A stretch of DNA of 64,000 nucleotides from Geobacteraceae bacterium (GCA_024281055.1 JAMXLF010000071.1:1-64000), one strand, 5' to 3'; counted from the stretch's first letter, positions 17,890-28,639 are shown. A program made the numbers and translations. Notes: generated from the sequence alone by a model not told the origin.

Positions 17890-19245
17890 ATGAAAAAGCT
17901 TTTCGGGACCGACGGGGTCCGGGGGGTGGCGAACGTCTATCCCATGACCACGGAAATGGCCATGCAGATCGGCCGGGCCGCGGCCTATATCTTCAAGAAC
18001 GGGCGCCAGCGCCACCGGATCGTGATCGGCAAGGATACGCGCCTTTCCGGATATATGATTGAGAACGCGCTATCGGCGGGGATATGTTCCATGGGGGTCG
18101 ATGTGCTCCTCGTGGGACCGCTGCCGACCCCGGGGATCGCCAACATCACCTCCTCCATGCGCGCCGACGCCGGCGTGGTCATCTCCGCCTCCCACAATCC
18201 CTTTCAGGACAACGGCATCAAGTTTTTCTCCCGGGACGGCTTCAAGCTCCCCGACGAGATGGAGCTCCGGATCGAGGAGCTCATCTTCTCCAAGAAAATC
18301 GACTCTCTCCGCCCCATCGCCACCGAGGTGGGAAAGGCGTACCGGATCGACGACGCGGTCGGCCGCTTCGTGGTCTTTCTCAAGAGCACGTTCCCCCGCA
18401 ATCTCGACCTCGCCGGCATGAAGATCGTCCTCGATTGCGCCCACGGGGCTGCCTACAAGGTAGCGCCCGCGGTGTTCGAGGAGTTGGGCGCCGAGGTGAT
18501 CCCCCTGGGGGTGAAACCCAATGGCACCAACATCAACGCCGGCTGTGGCTCGCTGCATCCGGAGGTATTGAGCGAAGCGGTCAAGGAACATCGGGCAGAC
18601 CTCGGCATCGCCCTGGACGGCGACGCCGACCGGGTCATCTTTGCCGACGAATTCGGCAATGAGGTGGACGGCGACCACATCATGGCGATCTGCGCCACGG
18701 ACATGCTCAAGCAGAAGAAACTCCGGAAGAATACCCTGGTGGCCACGGTGATGAGCAACATGGGGCTGGACATCGCCGTGAAGAAGGCGGGGGGCAAGGT
18801 TGTGAAGACCGCCGTCGGCGATCGTTACGTTGTTGAGGAGATGCGTCGCGGCGGTTACAATCTTGGGGGGGAGCAGTCGGGGCATATGATTTTCCTCGAC
18901 CATAACACCACCGGCGACGGGGTCCTCTCCGCTCTGCAGGTCCTTGCCATCATGCGCAGCAGCGGCCGAACCCTCTCCGAGCTGGCCGAGATCATGATCC
19001 CTCTCCCCCAGGTCCTTGTCAACGTCCGGGTGGCTGAGAAAAAGGACATCATGACCGTTCCGGAAATCGCCGCGCTGGTCAAAGGGATCGAGGAAAAACT
19101 TCAGGACCAGGGGCGCATCCTGATCCGCTATTCGGGAACGGAACCCCTGCTCCGCATCATGCTCGAAGGGCAGGACAAATACCAGATCGCAGGATGGGCC
19201 AAGGAAATTGCCGACCTGGTCGAGAAGAAGATGGGAGGGAAGTGA
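17890..19245 (+). CDS. glmM: Phosphoglucosamine mutase GlmM
   Basis: A 451-residue product. The catalytic serine lies in ISASHNP (S101), the Mg-binding loop is DGDADR, and the C-terminal phosphate-binding loop is [12 protein letters not shown]. GlmM turns glucosamine-6-P into glucosamine-1-P for UDP-GlcNAc, the precursor of peptidoglycan and LPS. A GGGGGCAG-type site precedes the ATG. It shares an operon with cdaA and cdaR. In other bacteria GlmM binds and inhibits CdaA. Here that is inferred from context only. Confidence 0.97.
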   Translation: MKKLFGTDGVRGVANVYPMTTEMAMQIGRAAAYIFKNGRQRHRIVIGKDTRLSGYMIENALSAGICSMGVDVLLVGPLPTPGIANITSSMRADAGVVISASHNPFQDNGIKFFSRDGFKLPDEMELRIEELIFSKKIDSLRPIATEVGKAYRIDDAVGRFVVFLKSTFPRNLDLAGMKIVLDCAHGAAYKVAPAVFEELGAEVIPLGVKPNGTNINAGCGSLHPEVLSEAVKEHRADLGIALDGDADRVIFADEFGNEVDGDHIMAICATDMLKQKKLRKNTLVATVMSNMGLDIAVKKAGGKVVKTAVGDRYVVEEMRRGGYNLGGEQSGHMIFLDHNTTGDGVLSALQVLAIMRSSGRTLSELAEIMIPLPQVLVNVRVAEKKDIMTVPEIAALVKGIEEKLQDQGRILIRYSGTEPLLRIMLEGQDKYQIAGWAKEIADLVEKKMGGK

Positions 19246-19247
19246 AC

Positions 19248-19967
19248 GTGGCGAGACTGGGAGTGAATATCGACCATGTGGCCACCATCCGTCAGGCACG
19301 GGGAGGTGCGGAGCCCGATCCGATTGCGGCGGCGGCCATCGCCGAGCTTGCCGGCGCCGACGGCATTACCATTCATCTGCGCGAGGACCGGCGTCATATC
19401 CAGGACCGCGATCTGAAACTGCTGCGACAGACCGTGAAGACCAAGCTCAACCTGGAGATGGCTGCCAGCGAGGAGATGGTCGGGATAGCCCTGGTCGTGA
19501 AGCCGGACATGTGCACTCTCGTGCCTGAAAAGCGGCAGGAGCTCACCACCGAAGGGGGGCTCGACGTGCGGCTTAACATGGAACTCGTCACTTCAGCGGT
19601 GGAACGACTGCAGGACGGCGGGATTCCCGTCAGCCTCTTCATCGATCCGGACCCGGACCAAGTCAAAGCGGCCAACAAGGTGGGGGCCGACTACATCGAA
19701 ATCCACACTGGCGCGTTTGCGGGGGCGAAAAATTGGAAAAGCGAAGAAGAAGAGCTCCGCAAGATCGAGAATGCCATACGGCTTGCCGCGAAGCTGGGGC
19801 TCGGGGTGAATGCAGGCCACGGCCTGAACTATTCCAACATCCGTAAGGTCGCTGCTCTCGGCGGCATCGTGGAGTTCAACATCGGCCACTCCATCATCTC
19901 CAAGGCGGTCCTGGTCGGGCTCGACCGGGCGGTCCGGGATATGGTGGACCTGGTGAAGTACGCTTAG
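19248..19967 (+). CDS. pdxJ: Pyridoxine 5'-phosphate synthase PdxJ
   Basis: A 239-residue product. I chose GTG 19248 because GGGAGGGAA lies 7-8 nt upstream and the family begins with [20 protein letters not shown]-barrel signatures include [20 protein letters not shown] and [11 protein letters not shown]. It condenses 1-deoxyxylulose-5-P with 3-amino-2-oxopropyl phosphate to give pyridoxine 5'-phosphate in the DXP-dependent B6 pathway. It lies 2 nt after glmM and 4 nt before acpS. Confidence 0.97.
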   Translation: MARLGVNIDHVATIRQARGGAEPDPIAAAAIAELAGADGITIHLREDRRHIQDRDLKLLRQTVKTKLNLEMAASEEMVGIALVVKPDMCTLVPEKRQELTTEGGLDVRLNMELVTSAVERLQDGGIPVSLFIDPDPDQVKAANKVGADYIEIHTGAFAGAKNWKSEEEELRKIENAIRLAAKLGLGVNAGHGLNYSNIRKVAALGGIVEFNIGHSIISKAVLVGLDRAVRDMVDLVKYA

Positions 19968-19971
19968 CACG

Positions 19972-20352
19972 ATGATTTACGGCACCGGTGTCGACATCGT
20001 TGATATCTCGCGCTTCGAGCGCTACCTGCGGGACGGAAACGAGGCTCTTTTCCAGCGTCTCTTCACCCCCGGGGAAATCGACTACTGCGCCCCGAAGAAG
20101 TGGAGCGCCCAGCACTACGCCCTGCGGTTCGCCGCCAAGGAGGCGTACGTCAAGGCCCTCGGCACAGGTCTCCGGGAAGGGATGGCGTGGCGGGAGATGG
20201 AGGTGGTGAACGACCAGTCGGGCAAGCCGGAGCTGAGGCTCACCGGTCGCGCGGCAGAACTGTTCCGGGAGAAGGGCCTCGCGCGGAGCTTTCTCTCTCT
20301 GTCCCATGATGCTAACGTGGCGGTAGCATTCGTCGTACTGGAGAAGGAATGA
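19972..20352 (+). CDS. acpS: Holo-[acyl-carrier-protein] synthase AcpS
   Basis: A 126-residue product of normal length. The Mg-binding signature [14 protein letters not shown] at the N-terminus and [14 protein letters not shown] (catalytic Glu) are present. It transfers 4'-phosphopantetheine from CoA to apo-ACP. It is translationally coupled to nnr by an ATGA overlap, and pdxJ is 4 nt upstream, the classical pdxJ-acpS pair. Confidence 0.96.
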   Translation: MIYGTGVDIVDISRFERYLRDGNEALFQRLFTPGEIDYCAPKKWSAQHYALRFAAKEAYVKALGTGLREGMAWREMEVVNDQSGKPELRLTGRAAELFREKGLARSFLSLSHDANVAVAFVVLEKE

Positions 20353-21896
20353 AAGTCATCACCGGAGAGACCATGCAGGCCATTGATCGGCGCGCCATCG
20401 GCGAGTTCGGCGTGCCGGGACTCACCTTGATGGAAAATGCGGGGAAGGGGTGTGTCGAGGCGATTGTTGCCGCCTATGGCGGGACCGCCGTGCGCAAGGC
20501 GGCCATCGTGGCGGGAAAGGGGAACAACGGCGGGGACGGTTACGTAATCGCGCGCCTCTTGAGGGAGCGGGGTTGGCAGGTGGCGGTCCTCATCCTGGCT
20601 CGGCCCGAAGAGATTGGCGGTGATGCCCGCGCCAACCTCGACTGTCTCGATGAAGCGACCCTCGCCTTCTGCCCGGAGCAGGAGATACTTTCCCGCTATG
20701 CGCAGCTCCTGAAAGAGGCCGACGTGATCGTCGACGCCCTGCTCGGCACCGGCCTCAAGAGCGAGGTGCGAGGCATTTATGAGAAGGCCGTGGCGCTGAT
20801 CAACGGTGCCGGTCGACCGGTGGTGGCGGTGGACATTCCCTCCGGCATCGACGCGAATACCGGGAACGTGCTCGGAAGCGCGGTCATGGCCGACCTGACG
20901 GTGACCTTCGCCTTTCCCAAATGCGGTCATCTTCTGTACCCCGGCGCTGAGTACACTGGCCGGCTCCAGGTGGTGGACATCGGCATTCCCCCGGAGGCGG
21001 TTGCCGGGATGGCAAGCTGCGAGTTTCTCGATGTTGCGGCGATAAAACCGTTACTGCAGCGGCGCAACCGTAACAGCCATAAAGGGAGCTATGGCCATTG
21101 TCTCATCGTTGCCGGCTCGACCGGCAAGACCGGCGCGGCCGCCATGGCGGCCAACAGCGCGGTCCGGAGCGGCGCGGGGCTCGTGACGCTGGCAGTGCCG
21201 GCAAGCCTCAACCCGATTCTCGAGATCAAGACTACGGAGGCAATGACCCTTCCGCTAGCCGATGGTGGGAAAGGTCATCTGGGGGAAGCTCCTCTGCCCC
21301 CCCCGGAGAAACTCCTCGCCGGCAGGAATGCCGTAGCCCTGGGACCGGGAATTGGCTGGCACCCCGAAACCGCCCGGCTCGTGCGGCAATTGGTTGCCGA
21401 GATCGACCTCCCCTTGGTGGCGGATGCAGACGGGCTGAATGCCATCTCTGAGGATCCGTCAGTGCTCCTGAAAAAGGCATCTGCCGGCATGATTCTCACA
21501 CCCCATCCGGGGGAGATGGCGCGCCTGGCGGGCACGACGGTTACCGCGGTCGAGGCCGACCGGATCGGTGTTGCCCGGGAGTTCGCCGCCAGGTACCGGC
21601 TCTGCCTCGTGCTGAAGGGGGCGCGGACCGTCATCGCCGCGCCGGACGGCCAGATCGCCATCAACGGCAGCGGTAATCCCGGCATGGCCTCGGGGGGGAT
21701 GGGCGACGTCCTGACCGGCATCCTGGCGGCGCTCCTCGCCCAAGGATATGCCCCGTACGATGCGTGCCGGTTCGGGGTTTTCATCCATGGCCACGCCGCC
21801 GACCTGGTGGCCGCCGACAAGGGGGAGATCGGGATGTCCGCCGTGGACGTCCAGGAGCGAATCCCCTATGCGTTCAAACACCTCATGGAATCATAG
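20349..21896 (+). CDS. nnr: Bifunctional NAD(P)H-hydrate epimerase/dehydratase
   Basis: A 515-residue fused enzyme. The N-terminal YjeF_N epimerase domain (about 1-215) has [17 protein letters not shown] and [15 protein letters not shown]. The C-terminal kinase-like dehydratase domain (about 225-510) has [34 protein letters not shown] and [16 protein letters not shown]. It repairs damaged NADHX/NADPHX using ADP or ATP. It overlaps acpS by 4 bp. A CBS-domain gene follows 8 nt later. Confidence 0.96.
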   Translation: MKVITGETMQAIDRRAIGEFGVPGLTLMENAGKGCVEAIVAAYGGTAVRKAAIVAGKGNNGGDGYVIARLLRERGWQVAVLILARPEEIGGDARANLDCLDEATLAFCPEQEILSRYAQLLKEADVIVDALLGTGLKSEVRGIYEKAVALINGAGRPVVAVDIPSGIDANTGNVLGSAVMADLTVTFAFPKCGHLLYPGAEYTGRLQVVDIGIPPEAVAGMASCEFLDVAAIKPLLQRRNRNSHKGSYGHCLIVAGSTGKTGAAAMAANSAVRSGAGLVTLAVPASLNPILEIKTTEAMTLPLADGGKGHLGEAPLPPPEKLLAGRNAVALGPGIGWHPETARLVRQLVAEIDLPLVADADGLNAISEDPSVLLKKASAGMILTPHPGEMARLAGTTVTAVEADRIGVAREFAARYRLCLVLKGARTVIAAPDGQIAINGSGNPGMASGGMGDVLTGILAALLAQGYAPYDACRFGVFIHGHAADLVAADKGEIGMSAVDVQERIPYAFKHLMES

Positions 21897-21904
21897 GAGA
21901 TTAT

Positions 21905-22360
21905 ATGCTTACTGCCGCCGATATCATGACCAAGGATGTCATTACGGTCAGCAAGGAAACCACCATTCGCGAACTGGCGGAAATTTTCACCCGTCACCGG
22001 ATCAGCAGCGCCCCCGTTGTCGATGCTGATGGCTCAATGATCGGCATCGTCACTGAAACCGACTTGATCGAGCAGGACAGGAGCCTCCATATTCCGACGG
22101 TCATTTCCCTCTTTGACTGGGTCATTTACTTGGAGAGCGAAAAGAAGTTCGAGAAGGAACTGAAGAAAATGACCGGCCAGACCGTGGGGGACATCTATTC
22201 GGAAAAGGTCGAGACGGTTGCGCCGACGACGCCGATCAGCGAAGTTGCGGACCTGATGAGCAGCAGGAAGATGCATGCCCTGCCCGTAGTTGAGGGGAAG
22301 AAGGTGGTCGGCATCGCTGCCCGTATTGATCTCATCCGTACCATGGTGCCGCAGGCGTAA
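21905..22360 (+). CDS. Tandem CBS-domain protein
   Basis: A 151-residue product starting at ATG 21905. Two CBS motifs: residues about 4-60 (LTAADIMTKDVITVSKETTI) and about 92-150 (TVGDIYSEKVETVAPTTPIS), separated by a helical insert. Stand-alone CBS pairs bind adenosine nucleotides and act as energy or signal sensors. In this operon with cdaA, an adenine-nucleotide or c-di-AMP ligand is conceivable but not shown. It lies between nnr and tsaE with very short gaps. Confidence 0.9.
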   Translation: MLTAADIMTKDVITVSKETTIRELAEIFTRHRISSAPVVDADGSMIGIVTETDLIEQDRSLHIPTVISLFDWVIYLESEKKFEKELKKMTGQTVGDIYSEKVETVAPTTPISEVADLMSSRKMHALPVVEGKKVVGIAARIDLIRTMVPQA

Positions 22361-22362
22361 CG

Positions 22363-22830
22363 ATGTTGTCAGTCACCACCCGCAGCGCCGCGGAGACGGC
22401 AGCTCTCGGGAGACGTCTCGGCGAACTGCTGCAACCGGGGGATTTCGTTGCTCTTACGGGTGAGCTCGGCGCCGGCAAGACCCAGTTTGCCCGAGGTGTG
22501 GCCCTCGGGCTGGCCGTCGATCCCGCTCAGCCTGTGACCAGCCCCACCTATACCCTGATGAATGTCTACCACGGCCGCTGCCCGTTCTATCATTTCGACC
22601 TCTACCGCCTGGCCGGGGATGACGATGCGGCGGAACTCGGGTTTTCCGAATATTTCCACGGCGATGGGGTCTGTCTCGTGGAATGGGCGGAGCGGCTGAT
22701 CTCGGAAATGCCTGCCGAACGTCTGACGGTCTCCTTTCACCATGCCGGAGATGATCTGCGTCGGATCGAGTTCGCGGCTTCCGGCGACCGATACCGTGAG
22801 CTCGCAAACACGCTTTTTGACCGGCGGTAA
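22363..22830 (+). CDS. tsaE: tRNA t6A modification ATPase TsaE
   Basis: A 155-residue product of standard length. The Walker A motif GELGAGKTQFARG, TSPTYTLMNVY and the YHFDLYRLAGDDDAAELGF segment are TsaE hallmarks. It is the ATPase of the TsaBDE complex that installs threonylcarbamoyl on A37 of ANN-decoding tRNAs. It ends the nnr-CBS-tsaE run. Confidence 0.96.
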   Translation: MLSVTTRSAAETAALGRRLGELLQPGDFVALTGELGAGKTQFARGVALGLAVDPAQPVTSPTYTLMNVYHGRCPFYHFDLYRLAGDDDAAELGFSEYFHGDGVCLVEWAERLISEMPAERLTVSFHHAGDDLRRIEFAASGDRYRELANTLFDRR

Positions 22831-22839
22831 AAAAATGTT

Positions 22840-22873
22840 TTGACCCGGAGCTGAATTGTTGTTATTAACAACA
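22840..22873 (+). promoter_or_regulatory. Probable sigma-70 promoter and dyad upstream of lysC
   Basis: TTGACC (22840-22845), 17-nt spacer, TATTAA (22863-22868). The -10 lies inside a 7-bp dyad, TGTTGTT-ATT-AACAACA (22857-22873), that could be an operator. Between here and lysC a further TTACCGC / GCGGTAA pair is visible. I could not fit this to a lysine riboswitch. Confidence 0.5.
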
Positions 22874-22952
22874 TTTTACCGCTCGCGCAGCATGAGGTGC
22901 GGTAAGCCGGGCCTTACGAGAAAAATACGATTACACTGTCAAGGAGGAATAA

Positions 22953-24185
22953 ATGGCACTGGTGGTCCAAAAATACGGCGGCACCTCGATGGGGACGGTT
23001 GAACGCATTCGCAACGTTGCCAAGCGGGTCGCCAAAACCTACGACGCCGGCAACGACATGATTGTGGTCGTGTCGGCCATGTCCGGCGAGACGAACAAAC
23101 TCGTGGCCTTTGCCAACGATATGTGTGAATTCCCCGACAACAGGGAATACGATGTCCTGGTGGCATCGGGCGAGCAGGTTTCCATAGCGCTTCTCGCCAT
23201 GTGTCTCAAGTCGATGGGCTACAAGGCCAAGTCCTACCACGGCTGGCAGGTGCCTATCGTTACCGACAGCGTCTTCAGCAAGGCGCGCATCGAAAAGATC
23301 GACGACAAGAAGGTTCGCGCTGATCTGAAAGACGGGACCATCATCATCGTCGCCGGGTTCCAGGGAGTAGACAAGGAGGGGAACGTCACAACTCTCGGTC
23401 GCGGTGGTTCCGACACATCGGCCGTGGCCATGGCTGCCGGCCTCAAGGCCGATGTCTGCGAGATCTACACCGATGTGGACGGGGTGTACACCACCGACCC
23501 GAACATCTGCCAGGATGCCAGGAAGATCGACAAGGTTTCCTATGACGAGATGCTCGAACTGGCGAGCCTCGGGGCGAAGGTCCTGCAGATCCGCTCCGTG
23601 GAGTTTGCCAAGAAGTTCAACGTGGACATTCACGTCCGTTCCAGTTTCAATGATAATCCAGGAACCATGGTTACCAAGGAGGATAAGGATATGGAAACAG
23701 TTCTCGTTTCAGGGATAGCGTACGACAAGAATGAAGCCAAGATCGCCGTGATGCACGTGCCGGACAAGCCCGGCATCGCGGCGAAGCTCCTCTCGCCACT
23801 GTCCGACGCCAACATCTCGGTGGACATGATCGTCCAGAACGTGAGCGAAGCGGGGATGACCGACTTCACTTTCACCGTCACCAAGGCCGACTTCAAGAAG
23901 GCGCTGGCCATCACGAAGGAATCGGCCAAGGAGGTGAACGCCAGGGACGTGGTGACCGACGAGAACATCACCAAGGTGTCCATCGTCGGCGTCGGGATGC
24001 GGAGCCATGCCGGTGTCGCCACCACGATGTTCGAAACCCTGGCCCGGGAGGGGATCAATATTCAGATGATCTCCACGTCGGAGATCAAGATCTCCGTGGT
24101 GGTCGACAATAAGTACACCGAACTGGCGGTACGGGTGCTCCATGACGCCTTCGGTCTTGCCGGCAAGAGTGCAGCGATGGAATGA
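22953..24185 (+). CDS. lysC: Aspartate kinase
   Basis: A 410-residue product. The kinase domain starts with [15 protein letters not shown] and contains [16 protein letters not shown] and the [13 protein letters not shown] active-site loop. Two C-terminal ACT domains (about 265-400: [17 protein letters not shown] and [15 protein letters not shown]) bind lysine and threonine in feedback control. It phosphorylates aspartate, the first step towards Lys, Met, Thr and the diaminopimelate of peptidoglycan. A perfect AAGGAGG lies 7 nt before the ATG. Confidence 0.97.
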   Translation: MALVVQKYGGTSMGTVERIRNVAKRVAKTYDAGNDMIVVVSAMSGETNKLVAFANDMCEFPDNREYDVLVASGEQVSIALLAMCLKSMGYKAKSYHGWQVPIVTDSVFSKARIEKIDDKKVRADLKDGTIIIVAGFQGVDKEGNVTTLGRGGSDTSAVAMAAGLKADVCEIYTDVDGVYTTDPNICQDARKIDKVSYDEMLELASLGAKVLQIRSVEFAKKFNVDIHVRSSFNDNPGTMVTKEDKDMETVLVSGIAYDKNEAKIAVMHVPDKPGIAAKLLSPLSDANISVDMIVQNVSEAGMTDFTFTVTKADFKKALAITKESAKEVNARDVVTDENITKVSIVGVGMRSHAGVATTMFETLAREGINIQMISTSEIKISVVVDNKYTELAVRVLHDAFGLAGKSAAME

Positions 24186-24279
24186 ACCATGGTGTGAAAG
24201 TGCGCGGTGAGACAGTCGGCTCTCCAGGCCCTGCTGCTTCACCTCCTCCATCTCCAGTCCAATAGGCAAAGGTGACCAC

Positions 24280-25863
24280 ATGAATATCGTGAAACTGTAT
24301 GACACGACGCTCCGCGACGGGACCCAGGCGGAGGATGTCTCCTTTCTGGTCGAGGACAAGATCCGCATCGCCCGCAAGCTGGATGAATGCGGCATTCACT
24401 ATATCGAGGGAGGCTGGCCGGGAAGCAACCCGAAGGACGTGGCGTTCTTCAAGGATATCAAGAAGGAGAAGCTTGCCCAGGCCAAGATCGCAGCCTTCGG
24501 TTCCACCCGTCGCGCCAAGGTTACGCCGGACAAGGATCAGAACATCCGCACTCTGGTTCAGGCCGAACCGGATGTCATCACCATTTTCGGCAAGACCTGG
24601 GACTTCCATGTGCGCGAAGCACTGCGCATCTCCCTCGACGAGAACCTGGAGCTGATCTTCGATTCGCTGGAGTACCTGAAGAAGCATGCGCCCGAGGTTT
24701 TCTACGACGCCGAGCACTTCTTCGACGGTTACAAGGCAAATCCTGAATATGCCATCAAGACCCTGCAGGCTGCAGAACAGGCGAAAGTCGACTGCATCGT
24801 GCTCTGCGACACCAATGGCGGAACCATGCCGTTCGAGCTGGCCGAGATCATCAAGGAAATCCGTAAGCACATCAAGAGCCCCCTCGGCATCCATACCCAC
24901 AATGACTCTGACTGTGCGGTGGCCAACTCCCTCCACGCCGTGGACCAGGGAATCGTACAAGTCCAGGGGACGATCAACGGTTTTGGCGAGCGGTGCGGCA
25001 ACGCCAACCTCTGCTCTATCATCCCAGCCCTGAAGCTGAAAATGAAGCGGGAGTGCGTCTCTCCGGACCAGTTGAAAAAACTCCGCGAACTTTCCCGCTT
25101 TGTCTACGAACTGGCCAATTTCTCGCCCAACAAGCACCAGCCCTATGTGGGGAACTCGGCGTTCGCCCACAAGGGCGGGGTGCACGTGAGCGCCATCCAA
25201 CGCCACCCGGAAACCTACGAGCACCTTCGCCCGGAGCTGGTCGGGAATACAACGCGAGTCCTCATCTCTGACCTTTCCGGACGATCTAACATCCTTGCCA
25301 AGGCCGAGGAGTTCAACATCAATCTCGACAGCAAGGATCCGGTGACCCTGGAGATTCTCGACAATATCAAGGAAATGGAAAACCGCGGCTACCAGTTCGA
25401 GGGGGCCGAGGCGTCCTTCGAGCTCCTCATGAAACGGGCACTCGGTACTCACCGGAAGTTTTTCTCCGTCATCGGGTTCCGGGTGATCGACGAGAAGCGG
25501 CACGAGGACCAGAAGCCGATCTCCGAGGCCACCATCATGGTCAAGGTTGGGGGGAAGGTGGAGCATACCGCCGCCGAGGGGAACGGACCGGTGAACGCCC
25601 TCGACAACGCGATCCGCAAGGCGCTGGAGAAGTTCTACCCCAAACTGAAGGACGTGAAGCTCCTCGACTACAAGGTGCGAGTCCTGCCGGCGGGGCAGGG
25701 GACGGCTTCGGCCATCAGGGTACTCATTGAGTCCGGCGATCGTGAGAGTCGCTGGGGAACGGTAGGGGTGTCCGACAATATCGTCGATGCGTCGTACCAG
25801 GCCCTCATCGACAGTATCGAATACAAGTTGGACAAGGGCGAGGAACACGAGACTGTCAGGTAA
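24280..25863 (+). CDS. cimA: (R)-citramalate synthase CimA
   Basis: A 527-residue product. The HMGL-like barrel begins [19 protein letters not shown] and has the metal-binding [12 protein letters not shown] segment. A C-terminal LeuA-type allosteric dimerisation domain (about 390-520) follows. The length and the TQAED variant fit the citramalate synthase subgroup rather than LeuA or homocitrate synthase. It joins pyruvate and acetyl-CoA, giving a threonine-independent route to isoleucine, known in Geobacter. It follows lysC by 94 nt. Confidence 0.94.
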   Translation: MNIVKLYDTTLRDGTQAEDVSFLVEDKIRIARKLDECGIHYIEGGWPGSNPKDVAFFKDIKKEKLAQAKIAAFGSTRRAKVTPDKDQNIRTLVQAEPDVITIFGKTWDFHVREALRISLDENLELIFDSLEYLKKHAPEVFYDAEHFFDGYKANPEYAIKTLQAAEQAKVDCIVLCDTNGGTMPFELAEIIKEIRKHIKSPLGIHTHNDSDCAVANSLHAVDQGIVQVQGTINGFGERCGNANLCSIIPALKLKMKRECVSPDQLKKLRELSRFVYELANFSPNKHQPYVGNSAFAHKGGVHVSAIQRHPETYEHLRPELVGNTTRVLISDLSGRSNILAKAEEFNINLDSKDPVTLEILDNIKEMENRGYQFEGAEASFELLMKRALGTHRKFFSVIGFRVIDEKRHEDQKPISEATIMVKVGGKVEHTAAEGNGPVNALDNAIRKALEKFYPKLKDVKLLDYKVRVLPAGQGTASAIRVLIESGDRESRWGTVGVSDNIVDASYQALIDSIEYKLDKGEEHETVR

Positions 25864-25867
25864 CTAA

Positions 25868-26422
25868 ATGGAACGGTGCCAACGTTTCGTCCTGTGGAGC
25901 ATAGGTGCCATTTTGGCAGTGCTGTTGTTGTGGAAAGGCCACGGAGAGACCCGTTACGGGGAATCCGTGGCCTTCGTGCATTATTCCGCACCGACGGTGA
26001 TGGTCAGGCTGAGGGGCGACGAGGTTGTCCCGGGGGTGTATGGATTTCCTGACGGTGTGGATGTGTCGGCCGTCATAAATATGACGGCACCTTCCTTGGC
26101 TGCTCATATCGTTGACGTGCCTAGACTGAGAGCTCCCCTGAAGAGCGGCGCCATCGTCGATTTGCCTCTTCGCGGGCATCAACGCAGCGAAATACGAATC
26201 ACCACCATGACGGCAGGCGAGAAAATGCTTCTCGGCATTCCTCTTCATCCGGATGCCATGGATGTTGCTGACTGGGACTGTCTGCCGGGTATCGGTCCCG
26301 GACTAGCCCAACGTATCGTGAATGACCGTCAAAAATATGGCGTTTTTGGTTCGCTCCAGGCCGTAGAAAGGGTGCCTGGAATGGGCAAAGGAAGGATTTT
26401 TCGAATAACTAAATATTTTTAA
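25868..26422 (+). CDS. ComEA-like helix-hairpin-helix protein, membrane anchored
   Basis: A 184-residue product starting 4 nt after cimA. One N-terminal transmembrane helix (SIGAILAVLLLW) precedes a soluble middle domain and a C-terminal pair of HhH motifs (DCLPGIGPGLAQRIV and VERVPGMGKGRIFRITKYF). The layout is that of ComEA, which binds DNA outside the inner membrane during uptake. The middle region lacks a clear SLBB match. After the stop there are 149 nt of AT-rich sequence. Confidence 0.8.
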   Translation: MERCQRFVLWSIGAILAVLLLWKGHGETRYGESVAFVHYSAPTVMVRLRGDEVVPGVYGFPDGVDVSAVINMTAPSLAAHIVDVPRLRAPLKSGAIVDLPLRGHQRSEIRITTMTAGEKMLLGIPLHPDAMDVADWDCLPGIGPGLAQRIVNDRQKYGVFGSLQAVERVPGMGKGRIFRITKYF

Positions 26423-26571
26423 TTTTTATAACTATTTGTAATAATTTAAAAAAAACTGATGAAATGGGAGGGATGGACAGCATTCTGCTTTTCGTGGGCT
26501 ACTTTGGCACGCATGGTGAAATAATCATTCGTACCTGAAAACCGTACAATTCCCACGTGGAGGGTGTGCCC

Positions 26572-26727
26572 ATGAAATGTCCGAGATGCAAAGGCCGCAT
26601 GTTTGCCGAGAAGTTCTATGATTTCGTCAGGTCCTTTGATGCCTGGAAATGCACATGCTGCGGTGAAGTTCTGGACCCCACCATATTGAGCAACCGGGCC
26701 AGGAACTACAATCTGTTTCTTGGTTGA
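26572..26727 (+). CDS. 51-residue zinc-ribbon protein
   Basis: ATG 26572 follows GGAGGG by 6-7 nt. The short product has two Cys pairs, CPRC near the N-terminus (MKCPRCKGRMF) and CTCC near residue 28-31, spaced as in a zinc ribbon, with aromatic residues between. It is followed by its own terminator. A nucleic-acid or protein-binding role is plausible, but I know no specific function. Confidence 0.7.
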   Translation: MKCPRCKGRMFAEKFYDFVRSFDAWKCTCCGEVLDPTILSNRARNYNLFLG

Positions 26728-26758
26728 TTCTTCATATAGTTTCAGCAATTACCCGCAA

Positions 26759-26787
26759 AGAGGGGAGAAGAAATTTCTCCCCTCTTT
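26759..26787 (+). terminator. Rho-independent terminator
   Basis: AGAGGGGAGAA and TTCTCCCCTCT form a perfect 11-bp stem with a short A-rich loop and a T run. It ends the zinc-ribbon gene just before nrnA. Confidence 0.88.
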
Positions 26788-26811
26788 TTTGTGATGTCCC
26801 ATGGAGGTCTG

Positions 26812-27861
26812 ATGAAGGAAGGCGAACGACAACCCGACGTAAACAAAGGCATCGATGCGGTTCTCGACTGGGTTCGGGGGAAGGGGAAGGTCGCCATAAT
26901 CGTCCATGACAATCCTGACCCCGATTGTCTGGCATCCGCCATGGCGTTGCGTCACCTCTTCGTGATGAAGCTCAACAAGGATGCAGTCATCACCTTCTCC
27001 GGGATGATCGGCCGGAGTGAGAATCTCGCCATGGCAAAGGAGTTGGAAATTCCCCTTGTCCCCCTTCCTCTTGTCGATCTGGATGACTACCAGGTCATCT
27101 GCATGCTGGATACCCAGCCGGAGACCGGCAACAATTCCCTGCCGCCGGGAAAGCGTGTCGACATCGTCATCGATCACCACCCGATCCGCGAATCGAGCAA
27201 CAGGTGCCGCTGGGTCGATGTCCGGGAAGGATATGGGGCAACTTCGACCATTCTCTACGAATACCTCCAGGCACAGGATGTTCCTGTCGGGACGAAACTT
27301 GCCACTGCCCTGTTCTACGCCATAAAATCCGAAACCCAGGACCTGGGGCGTGAAGCAAGCAGAGCCGACCGGGATGCATACTTGCACCTCTTCACCCTCA
27401 CCAACAAGAAGCTTCTCTATGAAATCACCCATCCCAAACTGCCGATCGAATATTTTGCGACGATCGATAGCGCTTTGGAAGGTACAAAAATTTACGGAAC
27501 GTTGTTGATAACGAATCTCCGGGAGATCATGGTGCCTGAGTTGGTGGCGGAAATGGCCGATTTTCTCCTGCGTCTCGAAGGAATCGAGACGGTGCTCTGT
27601 ATGGGGCACTACAACGACGGCATGGTCCTCTCTTTGCGCACGTTGCGCCATGACATCAACGCAGGGGAGGTCATCAAGCAACTGGTGGCAGGGAGAGGGG
27701 CCGCCGGAGGCCACGGCATGATGGCAGGGGGGAGGGTGGATAATGTGCCGGCAAAGCGCCGTGCCATCAGCGAGGTGGAACGCTTCCTGACCGAAAGGAT
27801 CCTGTCGGGGTTGTCCGTGGGCAAGGTCAAGCCCCGGAAACTTGTTCGGCAGTGGCGTTGA
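26812..27861 (+). CDS. nrnA: DHH/DHHA1 phosphoesterase (NrnA-like oligoribonuclease)
   Basis: About 349 residues. ATG 26812 is chosen because GGAGG sits 4-5 nt upstream. The GTG/ATG 15-21 nt earlier would overlap the terminator. The DHH domain has HDNPDPDCLASAMAL and VIDHHP, and the C-terminal DHHA1 domain has GRGAAGGHGMMAGG. Relatives degrade nano-RNAs (pGpG included) and dephosphorylate pAp. NrnA versus another DHH subgroup is not certain, hence the moderate symbol confidence. Confidence 0.8.
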   Translation: MKEGERQPDVNKGIDAVLDWVRGKGKVAIIVHDNPDPDCLASAMALRHLFVMKLNKDAVITFSGMIGRSENLAMAKELEIPLVPLPLVDLDDYQVICMLDTQPETGNNSLPPGKRVDIVIDHHPIRESSNRCRWVDVREGYGATSTILYEYLQAQDVPVGTKLATALFYAIKSETQDLGREASRADRDAYLHLFTLTNKKLLYEITHPKLPIEYFATIDSALEGTKIYGTLLITNLREIMVPELVAEMADFLLRLEGIETVLCMGHYNDGMVLSLRTLRHDINAGEVIKQLVAGRGAAGGHGMMAGGRVDNVPAKRRAISEVERFLTERILSGLSVGKVKPRKLVRQWR

Positions 27862-27902
27862 CAATAGCGGGCGCTTTGGGATATAAAAACACGTTACGTA
27901 AC
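27858..27902 (+). promoter_or_regulatory. Strong sigma-70 promoter plus palindrome before rph
   Basis: TTGACA (27858-27863), 18-nt spacer, TATAAA (27882-27887), overlapping the end of the DHH gene. The perfect 10-bp palindrome GTTACGTAAC (27893-27902) covers the expected +1 and ends 2 nt before the rph ATG. It is a candidate operator. It leaves no room for a usual Shine-Dalgarno site, so the start may be nearly leaderless or lie further in (ATG 27923). Confidence 0.7.
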
Positions 27903-27904
27903 TA

Positions 27905-28639
27905 ATGGACAGAAGGGAATTTATGCGTTCGAACGGTCGGGGGGCGGGCAGCCTCAGGGAAGTGAGCATAACCAGAAACTACATCAAGCATGCCGAAGGG
28001 GCAGTTCTCATTTCCTGCGGGGACACCAAGGTCATTTGCACCGCTTCGGTCGAGGAGACGGTTCCCCCGTTCCTTCGGGGCAAGGGAACGGGCTGGGTCA
28101 CTGCCGAATATTCCATGCTCCCCCGGGCAACCCATACCCGTTCGGTGCGAGAGTCCTCCCGGGGGAAGGTCGGTGGCAGAACCCATGAGATCCAGCGGCT
28201 GATTGGCCGCTCTCTCCGTGCAGTGACGGATTTGGCGATGTTGGGGGAGAGGAGTATTCTCATCGACTGCGACGTTATTCAGGCCGATGGCGGGACCCGT
28301 ACCGCTTCGATAACCGGCGCCTACGTGGCACTTGTCGATGCCGTCAACTGGTGTGTAGGCCGTGGCCTTCTCAGTGTGTCCCCGATCCGGGAGGCGGTGG
28401 CGGCTGTCAGTGTCGGTATCGTCGGTGGTGAACCGTACCTCGATCTGGATTACTCGGAGGACTCTTCGGCCGAGGTTGACATGAACTTCGTCATGACCTC
28501 GTCGAACCGTTTCGTGGAGGTTCAGGGGACCGCCGAGGGGCAGCCGTTCACTGTCGCTGAAATGGATGCCATGCGCTTACTGGCGATGGGAGGGATCCGG
28601 AGACTCTTCGATATTCAGGCCGAGGTCCTGTCGCGATGA
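27905..28639 (+). CDS. rph: Ribonuclease PH
   Basis: A 244-residue product of standard length. Signatures include [39 protein letters not shown], the [13 protein letters not shown] segment and [19 protein letters not shown]. It trims the 3' ends of tRNA precursors phosphorolytically. It overlaps rdgB by 4 bp, a common pair. The tRNA genes lie just downstream. Confidence 0.97.
   Translation: MDRREFMRSNGRGAGSLREVSITRNYIKHAEGAVLISCGDTKVICTASVEETVPPFLRGKGTGWVTAEYSMLPRATHTRSVRESSRGKVGGRTHEIQRLIGRSLRAVTDLAMLGERSILIDCDVIQADGGTRTASITGAYVALVDAVNWCVGRGLLSVSPIREAVAAVSVGIVGGEPYLDLDYSEDSSAEVDMNFVMTSSNRFVEVQGTAEGQPFTVAEMDAMRLLAMGGIRRLFDIQAEVLSR

Noticed and set aside
22831-22952. Lysine riboswitch upstream of lysC
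   Set aside because: I find only small dyads. The conserved multi-helix lysine-aptamer elements are not recognisable and the leader is too short.
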